Below, piece after piece: positions 1-5,109 of a stretch of 6,680 nt of DNA. Positions within the stretch are counted from its first letter, which is position 1. Every line of letters begins with the position of its first letter. The notes under the pieces are model-generated. The model did not search any database and had not been told where the DNA came from. It saw nothing but the letters and a program-made list of their open reading frames with translations. The DNA is from an uncultured Anaerolineaceae bacterium (GTDB lineage: Bacteria; Chloroflexota; Anaerolineae; Anaerolineales; Anaerolineaceae): the NCBI GenBank assembly GCA_937894825.1, contig CALCQT010000541.1:1-6680 (forward strand). Reading direction: 5' to 3'. Both the position numbers and the translations under genes were made by a program.

Positions 1-1531
1 AAAGGGCATCTGATGCCATATGTCCCTCGGTAGGAAGACTGTATCCGCCAAACTCCGTCAATGCCAGCACACGCTCATGCTTATCTTTGCCGGGGCGGAA
101 CCTTTTATAGTAAATGTGATAGCTGTGAAAATCTCCGACACCCTGATCATGGTAACCGCTGGCATGATCAATTGGACGTGTATCATCCAGACTGCGCAAT
201 TGTGCGGCAATCTCTTTCGCATCAAACTGGCCCCAACCCTCATTAAACGGCACCCAAACCGACAGACTCACGGTATTATACAGATGCGCAGTCGTGCGCA
301 CCATGTCCCGCACAAAAATCTCGCGGCCGGCAGGATCTGTCCGTCCGAAAGCTTGGTAATTGTGATCATTTAGTTGAATGCCCACCCATGGAAGATATTG
401 AATCACAAACGGTTTGTAGGGTGCCCCACCGTTCACGAAATCCTGCCAAACCAGCATCCCCAAACGGTCACAGTGATAATACCAGCGTAAGGGCTCTATT
501 TTGATGTGCTTGCGCAGCATGTTAAAGCCCAGCGCTTTCACTTTGTTAATTTCCCAAATCATGGCTTCATCCGACGGCGCTGTGTACATGCCATCGCTCC
601 AGTAGCCCTGGTCCAGCAGCCCATTATGGAAAATGGGTTCCCCATTAAGCAGCAGGCAGGGGTCACCGCGCTTACCTTTCCCCACCGCAAACGCTCGCAT
701 ACCAAAATAACTTTTGATGCGGTCTTCACCCGCATCGATCTGTAATATGTACAGGAAAGGGGTTTCCGGTGTCCAACTTTTGAAATGCGGAATTTGCAGC
801 CGCACGGCATTATTTTGCAGCGTCCCTGTCGCGACTACCTGTCCTTCGTCCAGTACCCGCACTTCACCTGCCAGGGGGCTTTGCCCGGCGGTGACAAGCG
901 ATACATCCACCGCTCCCTGCTGATATTGCGGGGTAATTTTAATGGATTCCACATACTGAGCCGGTACCCTTTCGCACCAAACCGTCTGCCAGATACCGCT
1001 TTGTCTTGTGTACCAAATTTCGCCGCGTTTACGTTTTTGTTTGCCGTAGGCTTCATTTCCGCCGTCACTGAAATCCTGCACCGAGAGGGCTATCTCATTA
1101 TTTCCGGACTGGATTACCGTGGTGATGTCAAAGGAAAAAGGCCAGTAACCACCGGAATAGCTGCCCAGCCTGTTGCCATTGCAATAGACTGTGCAATGCT
1201 GATCAACCGCGCCAAAATGAAGCAACAGGCGCTCACCCGCCTCAGGCATATCCAGCAAAACAGATCGCTTATACCACAGCGTTTGTGTTTCACCCAACTC
1301 CCGAGACACGCCGGATAAAAGGCATTCCGGTGAGAACGGCACCAGGATATCGCCATCCCATCGGGATGGCATTGTACTGTCGTCACAAATGGCATACTGC
1401 CATTTGCCGTTAAGACACTGCCAGTGGGTGCGCTCCAGCTGCGGGCGAGGGTATTCGGCCAGCGGGCATTCTGTATCCACCTTCTCACCCCAAGGAGTGA
1501 GCATTGGCTTTATCGTCTTCGTTGTCTTCAT
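1..1531 (-). CDS. Glycoside hydrolase family 2 enzyme (beta-glycosidase), 3' end cut by window edge
   Basis: Retaining glycosidase of the GH2 clan (beta-galactosidase/glucuronidase/mannosidase-like). 510 residues are visible and the frame is still open at base 1. Domains in order: N-terminal sugar-binding jelly roll (about 30-190, ending in SGIWQTVW at 178-185), Ig-like sandwich (about 190-285), then a TIM barrel from about 290. Barrel motifs seen are RKHIKIEP (340-347), LVWQDF (360-365), FNEGWGQFD (429-437) with E431 as acid/base, and LTEFGGY (491-497) with E493 as nucleophile. There is no signal peptide (start MKTTKTIKPM), so it is probably cytoplasmic. The ATG overlaps the permease stop by four bases (ATGA); the site ahead of it is weak, which suggests translational coupling. 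The catalytic glutamates are 62 residues apart, closer than in E. coli LacZ or UidA, as I recall. Family assignment is secure. Substrate (galactoside, glucuronide, arabinoside or other) is unknown. Confidence 0.95.
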   Translation of the reverse strand, partial: MKTTKTIKPMLTPWGEKVDTECPLAEYPRPQLERTHWQCLNGKWQYAICDDSTMPSRWDGDILVPFSPECLLSGVSRELGETQTLWYKRSVLLDMPEAGERLLLHFGAVDQHCTVYCNGNRLGSYSGGYWPFSFDITTVIQSGNNEIALSVQDFSDGGNEAYGKQKRKRGEIWYTRQSGIWQTVWCERVPAQYVESIKITPQYQQGAVDVSLVTAGQSPLAGEVRVLDEGQVVATGTLQNNAVRLQIPHFKSWTPETPFLYILQIDAGEDRIKSYFGMRAFAVGKGKRGDPCLLLNGEPIFHNGLLDQGYWSDGMYTAPSDEAMIWEINKVKALGFNMLRKHIKIEPLRWYYHCDRLGMLVWQDFVNGGAPYKPFVIQYLPWVGIQLNDHNYQAFGRTDPAGREIFVRDMVRTTAHLYNTVSLSVWVPFNEGWGQFDAKEIAAQLRSLDDTRPIDHASGYHDQGVGDFHSYHIYYKRFRPGKDKHERVLALTEFGGYSLPTEGHMASDAL

Positions 1532-2877
1532 GCCGCTGATTCGCTTTCCCGTTTAATCCGTTTCCAATATAACCGGGCTGCTTTGTATAACGGAATAAAG
1601 GTTAGAAAAGCAAGCACCGCTCCCCAAACGTAAATTGACTCGGTAGGGATATTCTCCACAATGCCATATTCATTTTGCACACTGCCGGCGCCGTTCGAAA
1701 CGATGACATTGCCGATCACCGTTCCGATAATCATTGGGATGAGCGTAAAAAAGAGGATCCGCATCCCCTCAAACTGACCCCGGCTTTCTTCCGGATAGAG
1801 CTCTTTCACCCGAACAAATCCGCCTCCGGACAAAAACACTGCCATAAACAGAATGATATTTTTTCCCGAGAAAACAGTATCGGTGTCCAGTGTGCCGGGG
1901 CGAACAAACACAGACAGAAGGATAAGACCCACAATATTCAGAAAAACAGCCATAGCAGCCACAATGGGGATTTTCTTTTCATTGACCGCACGGATGCCCG
2001 GAATAACCAGCAGCGACGCCAGCAGCAGACCCACGCCCTGAATTACACCCATTTTGTCAGCTGAAAAACCCACGCGATAAATCATCCAATTGCCCATGTG
2101 CACTGAATATATGTTGAATGCCACAAAAAATACCGCTGTCGTAACACAGGCCAGCACCAGCTCTCTTTGAGCAAAAAAACCTTTTGCTTTAAACACCGCG
2201 CTGAATTGCTGCCAGAATGTGCCTGATTTGTGCGGTTTCAACCCCGGTGCATCCCGCAGAAAAAAGAGCGAAAACAGGCCGGTCACGATCACAAATAATC
2301 CCATCGCCCAGAAAAGGCGCTGATAGTTGTCATCACTGCCAATCAGGATGCCCCCGACCACCGTTCCGACAATCGTGCCAATCACGGGTAAAATCGCCAG
2401 CGCGGCACCCACCTGTCCGCGGTTTTGGTCATTGGTATTGTCGTTGCTCCATGCGTTATAACCCGAATCATTGGCCATCGAGCCGAAAAAGCTCATCACG
2501 TCATCCGCAAGAATGACCAGCACAGCAGCCAACAAAGAAAACCTGGCGCCATTGCCCACGTTGCCGCTGCTGATAAATTCTGTCAGCCCAAACGCAATGG
2601 TAAGCGCGCCCCACAGAATGTAACCAATGGAGACAAATTTCCTGCGGGAACCCCGCCTGTCCGACAAGGTACCGAAAAGAAAGGTGGAAAAGGTCGTCAC
2701 CAGTGCGCTGGTGATGACCATCAGCGTGACGATGGTGGAATTTTTAGCAATTTTGGCATAAACAAATGTGTTGAACCACTGATTTTCAATATTCCAGCAC
2801 AGTTGCCCGGCCAGGCCCAAACTCCAAACAAGCATCCAAAAGCGCGTTTTACTCATCTGTTGTATTTTATTTACCAT
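1528..2877 (-). CDS. MFS transporter, probable sugar/glycoside permease
   Basis: A 449-residue inner-membrane secondary transporter of the Major Facilitator Superfamily. Many hydrophobic segments are visible (for example about 14-30, 48-69, 82-98, 112-130, 157-180, 187-207, 240-257, 275-294, 303-324, 340-354, 373-394, 415-431), giving roughly 12 helices. Motif A is seen as GTLSDRRGSRR (69-79) in the loop after helix 2. A polar loop with NDNTNDQNRG (145-154) and a second-half segment YPEESRGQFEG (361-371) resemble the GPH/SLC45-like sugar permeases. The ATG start is supported by AAGGAG (2884-2889) six bases upstream. The gene overlaps the GH2 gene by four bases, so the likely job is import of the glycoside that the enzyme cleaves. 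Direction and substrate are inferred from context only. The superfamily call is firm; sugar specificity is moderate. Confidence 0.9.
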   Translation of the reverse strand: MVNKIQQMSKTRFWMLVWSLGLAGQLCWNIENQWFNTFVYAKIAKNSTIVTLMVITSALVTTFSTFLFGTLSDRRGSRRKFVSIGYILWGALTIAFGLTEFISSGNVGNGARFSLLAAVLVILADDVMSFFGSMANDSGYNAWSNDNTNDQNRGQVGAALAILPVIGTIVGTVVGGILIGSDDNYQRLFWAMGLFVIVTGLFSLFFLRDAPGLKPHKSGTFWQQFSAVFKAKGFFAQRELVLACVTTAVFFVAFNIYSVHMGNWMIYRVGFSADKMGVIQGVGLLLASLLVIPGIRAVNEKKIPIVAAMAVFLNIVGLILLSVFVRPGTLDTDTVFSGKNIILFMAVFLSGGGFVRVKELYPEESRGQFEGMRILFFTLIPMIIGTVIGNVIVSNGAGSVQNEYGIVENIPTESIYVWGAVLAFLTFIPLYKAARLYWKRIKRESESAA

Positions 2878-3050
2878 CGGGAACTCCTTGTATGAAGCGT
2901 GACTGCTTTCAATGTTTATTTTACTTTTAATCCCTTAACAGGAAAGAATTTGCGCAGAAAAGCCTATTACGCTCCCGATGAACGTCATTGTTTAAATGGA
3001 CTTTTTGGCTCCCTGCTCATTTTTTATATAGGGAGAAGAACTGCCGGATT
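2878..3050. other. Intergenic region between yigZ and the MFS gene
   Basis: 173 bases, AT-rich, with no ORF of note. On the minus strand it carries the MFS Shine-Dalgarno AAGGAG (2884-2889) and a -10-like TAAAAT (2918-2923) without a matching -35. There is also a 6-bp dyad near the yigZ end (3009-3035). I see no hairpin followed by a T-run for yigZ transcripts, so the MFS/GH2 pair could be partly transcribed from the upstream genes. Confidence 0.5.
3009..3035. repeat. Inverted repeat CTCCCT / AGGGAG
   Basis: Perfect 6-bp arms at 3009-3014 and 3030-3035 are separated by a 15-base AT-rich loop. It starts 16 bases after the yigZ stop on the minus strand. The loop is large and no T-tract follows on the minus strand, so it is a poor intrinsic terminator. 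It could be a weak mRNA 3' structure, a protein site or chance. Confidence 0.3.
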
Positions 3051-3704
3051 TCATTCATCAAACGCGTCCAACGGCATAATCGTCTGCGGATCCTCTTCAA
3101 TGATCTCGGCTTGAATCGTTCCTGCTGTCATTTCCAGCAGTTCAGCCTGAAAACCGTCAAAATGATTGGTCAGAAAACGTGACGTAATCATGACATCCGC
3201 GCCGAATTCCTCGGCCAGGGTCTGCGCCTTCCATTTGCTCAGCAACAAGCGGGTCCGTTCAAACAATGCATACGGCACAGCCACCAGTGTCGTATAGGTC
3301 GGCACTTTCATCGCGCGCGGCATAATCTCGAGAACTGCTTTGGCCGCGTCACCATAAGCATGAACCAGCCCGCCAATACCGAGCTTGGTACCGCCGAAAT
3401 AGCGCGTCACCACAATGGCGGCATCTCCCATCCCGCTGCCTTGCAGCACCGCCAGAACCGGGCGCCCCGATGAACCCGACGGTTCCCCATCATCACTGCA
3501 ATAGGCAATGACTGAATTTCCATATCCGATCACATACGCCGGCACGTTATGCGTAGCGTCCGGATAAGCCATCCGAACCGAGCGGATAAACTCCTTCGCT
3601 TCATCCGTGCTGAACACCGGGCCGGCCGTGGCGATAAAAGTCGAGTTGACAACGATGATCTCCGTGCTGACGCGCTTCTCCGGAATCAGATATCGTTCAG
3701 CCAC
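3051..3704 (-). CDS. yigZ: YigZ/IMPACT family protein (UPF0029 with C-terminal DUF1949-like domain)
   Basis: A 217-residue member of the widespread YigZ/YvyE family, related at its N-terminus to eukaryotic IMPACT, a regulator of the kinase GCN2. The bacterial role is poorly defined, with proposed links to translation or nucleic-acid binding. The family signature is clear: DATHNVPAY (49-57), SDDGEPSGSSGRPVL (70-84), and VVTRYFGGTKLG (98-109) followed by GIGGLVHAYG. The usual GTAGRP is here GSSGRP. Residues about 135-205 match the position of the DUF1949 ferredoxin-like domain. Length is close to the usual of just over 200. The start is GTG (3702-3704), supported by GGGAG at 3713-3717. It lies 20 bases after the unknown 145-residue gene, probably in the same transcript. 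Soluble and cytoplasmic, with no signal or membrane segments. Family call very sure, function not. Confidence 0.95.
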   Translation of the reverse strand: MAERYLIPEKRVSTEIIVVNSTFIATAGPVFSTDEAKEFIRSVRMAYPDATHNVPAYVIGYGNSVIAYCSDDGEPSGSSGRPVLAVLQGSGMGDAAIVVTRYFGGTKLGIGGLVHAYGDAAKAVLEIMPRAMKVPTYTTLVAVPYALFERTRLLLSKWKAQTLAEEFGADVMITSRFLTNHFDGFQAELLEMTAGTIQAEIIEEDPQTIMPLDAFDE

Positions 3705-3712
3705 AATGCCAT

Positions 3713-3717
3713 CTCCC
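3713..3717 (-). promoter_or_regulatory. Shine-Dalgarno deciding the yigZ GTG start
   Basis: GGGAG on the minus strand lies eight bases before GTG at 3704. A nearby ATG at 3712 is out of frame with the conserved YigZ sequence, so the GTG is the better start. Confidence 0.7.
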
Positions 3718-3724
3718 GCCAGGC

Positions 3725-4162
3725 TCAGCCATTCCGTCCGTCAGCCTTCAGGCGGCTCTGCAAAATCCCCCAGAAGCCGGTCCAGGGCGTCCCATAACGA
3801 TGGCGTTCCGAAACATTGATCTGCCCAAGCGCTCCGGCAATTTTGACCGCAATCGGGATGACTTCACCATAATTCTCCGCTTCAACCGGCGGGCGCAGCC
3901 GTTCAGACAAAATCCGTGTCCAATCCCAGTCCATGCGAAAATGTTCCGCTTTGACCCAATATCCACGCTTCTCCCAGGCTTCTACCGAAATATCGACTGT
4001 CTCATAGATCCGCTCCAGTGAGATCAAAATATAGGCGATCAGATCCCGGGATACATCGTTCGGTTCAGTCTGCTTCATCAGCTCCCGGATCGCGATGACG
4101 ATCGTTTTCGTCAAACGGGTTCGTTCGCTCCCCACACTGTCAGGGTTGACTACACGGCTCAT
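3725..4162 (-). CDS. Conserved hypothetical protein, 145 aa, function unknown
   Basis: I do not recognise a named domain. The protein is soluble, without signal peptide or membrane segment, and largely helical in appearance: a basic first helix (about 12-30, ERTRLTKTIVIAIRELMKQT), a second helix (about 36-55), then an aromatic, charged stretch EAWEKRGYWVKAEHF (61-75) continuing RMDWDW (76-81). The C-terminus contains RHRYGTPWTGFW (120-131). From memory it resembles small uncharacterised proteins of Chloroflexota, with the opening SRVVNPDSVG and the EAWEKRGYWVKA block conserved; this was not checked by search. The ATG start is backed by AAGGAG (4168-4173) five bases upstream. It is the first gene of a probable two-gene unit with yigZ and has a good -10 box just upstream. 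Coding status is well supported by Shine-Dalgarno, spacing and composition. Function is open. Confidence 0.85.
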   Translation of the reverse strand: MSRVVNPDSVGSERTRLTKTIVIAIRELMKQTEPNDVSRDLIAYILISLERIYETVDISVEAWEKRGYWVKAEHFRMDWDWTRILSERLRPPVEAENYGEVIPIAVKIAGALGQINVSERHRYGTPWTGFWGILQSRLKADGRNG

Positions 4163-4195
4163 TCAGGCTCCTTAAATCCATTAATTAGTCCAGAT

Positions 4196-4201
4196 ATTAT
4201 A
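4196..4201 (-). promoter_or_regulatory. -10 box TATAAT of the promoter for the 145-aa gene and yigZ
   Basis: The minus strand reads a perfect TATAAT, 33 bases before the ATG at 4162. Transcription would start near 4189, leaving a leader of about 26 bases with the Shine-Dalgarno. At 17-base spacing the -35 position reads AAAAAG, a poor match, and it falls inside the dyad at 4214-4232. This could mean activator dependence or repressor control. Confidence 0.55.
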
Positions 4202-4213
4202 CCCGCTCCGGAT

Positions 4214-4232
4214 TGATCCTTTTTTTGGATCA
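4214..4232. repeat. Perfect dyad TGATCC-T7-GGATCA, possible operator
   Basis: Arms at 4214-4219 and 4227-4232 flank a loop of seven T (A on the other strand). It covers the -35 position of the minus-strand promoter, where a repressor or activator dimer could act. The T-run lies in the loop, not after the stem, so it is not an intrinsic terminator. Confidence 0.45.
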
Positions 4233-4331
4233 GCATTTCAAAATATGCAGAATACTTACAAATAACAAAATATTTTTCTGAGTTTTTGAATTGCCAGACT
4301 TTCACAAACCACAGGAAAAGACCCGAAAAAG

Positions 4332-4344
4332 TGATAAGCTATCA
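4332..4344. repeat. Perfect dyad TGATA-AGC-TATCA, possible operator for the ABC module
   Basis: Five-bp arms (4332-4336 and 4340-4344) around a 3-base centre. The right arm overlaps TATCAT (4340-4345), a one-mismatch -10 box pointing toward the ABC genes. Its -35 partner is poor. The size suits a dimeric regulator, but no regulator gene is seen in the window. Confidence 0.4.
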
Positions 4345-4345
4345 T
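4340..4345 (+). promoter_or_regulatory. Tentative -10 box TATCAT for the ABC genes
   Basis: One mismatch from TATAAT. The -35 position at 17-base spacing (4317-4322) reads AAAGAC, a weak match. A start near 4352 would leave a leader of about 70 bases. A promoter elsewhere in 4233-4330 is not excluded. Confidence 0.3.
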
Positions 4346-4411
4346 AGGTAGTTTAACCCAACCGGTTTGCACACCCCAACAGGCAGACAGAAACTGGAAC
4401 AGCCCAATAAG

Positions 4412-4417
4412 AAGGAG
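4412..4417 (+). promoter_or_regulatory. Strong Shine-Dalgarno deciding the ATPase start
   Basis: AAGGAG lies six bases before ATG at 4424. A longer in-frame reading from TTG at 4367 exists, but it has no comparable site and would add 19 residues ahead of the normal N-terminus of this family, so ATG 4424 is chosen. Confidence 0.85.
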
Positions 4418-4423
4418 ATATCC

Positions 4424-5104
4424 ATGGAGATTTTAAAATGCGTTGGCGTCGAAAAAGTCTTTGGCGCCGGAAACACACAAGTGCGCGCCTTAAACGGTAT
4501 TGACCTTACCGTCGAAAAAGGCGAATTTGCTGCCATAGTCGGGGCATCCGGCTCCGGGAAATCAACAATCCTGCATATTATCGGCAGTGTCGACCGGCCC
4601 ACAAACGGAACGGTAAGCATTGACGGCGTGGATATTTCCATGCTGAACGCAACGCAAGCCGCGATATTCCGCAGAAGAAAGGTGGGACTGGTTTACCAGT
4701 TCTACAACCTGATTCCAACGTTGACTGTAAAAAATAATATCCTGATGCCCCTGCTTTTGGACAAAAGGAAGCCGGATATGGCATATTTCGACCAAATCAT
4801 TCTCTCGTTGGGAATCAAGGAAAAGCTGGAAGCGCTGCCGCATCAGCTTTCCGGCGGAGAGCAGCAGCGGGTTGCGGTGGCCCGTGCGCTGATTTACCGC
4901 CCTGCGCTGCTGTTGGCCGATGAACCCACCGGAAACCTGGACCGGAAAAATTCCCGGGAAATCATTGACATGATAAAGCAGTCCAACCGCAATTTAAATC
5001 AGACCATTTTATTGATCACCCACGATGAAAGAATTGCACAGGAAGCGGACCGCGTCATTGCCATTGAGGACGGCCGCATCGTCAGTGACAATCGCAGGAG
5101 GTAG
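4424..5104 (+). CDS. ABC transporter ATP-binding protein, MacB/LolD/BceA class
   Basis: A 226-residue cytoplasmic ATPase that powers the permease encoded next to it. All ABC motifs are intact: Walker A GASGSGKST (40-48), Q-loop Q92 in YQFYNLIP, signature LSGGEQQR (142-149), Walker B ALLLADEP (161-168, D166 and E167), D-loop GNLD (170-173), and switch histidine H200 in LITHDE. The length and the FRRRKVGLVYQFYNLIP stretch (82-98) match the ATPases that pair with FtsX-type permeases, which use energy for mechanotransmission or extrusion rather than uptake. BceA-type proteins of Firmicutes are the closest I recall. The permease start follows the stop by five bases, with its Shine-Dalgarno AGGAGG (5096-5101) inside the end of this gene. 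Substrate cannot be told; antimicrobial-peptide resistance, peptide export or lipoprotein handling are options. Confidence 0.95.
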   Translation: MEILKCVGVEKVFGAGNTQVRALNGIDLTVEKGEFAAIVGASGSGKSTILHIIGSVDRPTNGTVSIDGVDISMLNATQAAIFRRRKVGLVYQFYNLIPTLTVKNNILMPLLLDKRKPDMAYFDQIILSLGIKEKLEALPHQLSGGEQQRVAVARALIYRPALLLADEPTGNLDRKNSREIIDMIKQSNRNLNQTILLITHDERIAQEADRVIAIEDGRIVSDNRRR

Positions 5105-5109
5105 CGGCT

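Larger units (their letters stand above)
4163..4423. other. Divergent intergenic control region
   Basis: 261 bases between the minus-strand 145-residue gene and the plus-strand ABC ATPase. It is strongly AT-rich between about 4233 and 4290. It holds the minus-strand -10 box, two perfect dyads, the palindrome AACCGGTT (4360-4367) and the ATPase Shine-Dalgarno. Transcription in both directions must start here or be supplied from outside. Confidence 0.7.

Noticed and set aside
785..1318. 177-codon plus-strand open frame inside the GH2 gene
   Set aside because: It lies antisense to clear GH2 domains, has no family features or good ribosome site, and is best explained as a shadow of the coding strand. 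The other plus-strand frames at 20-373, 506-745 and 1424-1633 are the same.
2425..2895. 156-codon plus-strand open frame antisense to the MFS gene
   Set aside because: The product is low-complexity, rich in H, K, Q and P, and mirrors codons of transmembrane helices. No supporting start site.
2898..2912. Catabolite-response (cre)-like sequence on the minus strand just before the MFS gene
   Set aside because: At least three mismatches to the consensus, including the central CG, so it is not convincing.
4214..4232. Dyad as an intrinsic terminator
   Set aside because: The T-run is the loop itself, no T-tract follows the stem, and it lies upstream of both divergent genes.
4367..4423. N-terminal extension of the ATPase from TTG at 4367
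   Set aside because: No ribosome site for the TTG, while AAGGAG lies six bases ahead of ATG 4424. The extension is not part of the family N-terminus and covers the Shine-Dalgarno itself.
4411..4428. Ribosome site region almost identical to that of common T7 expression vectors, suggesting engineered DNA
   Set aside because: It differs by a missing base, no other vector sequence is present, and AAGGAG plus an AT-rich spacer is a natural strong site. Coincidence is likely.
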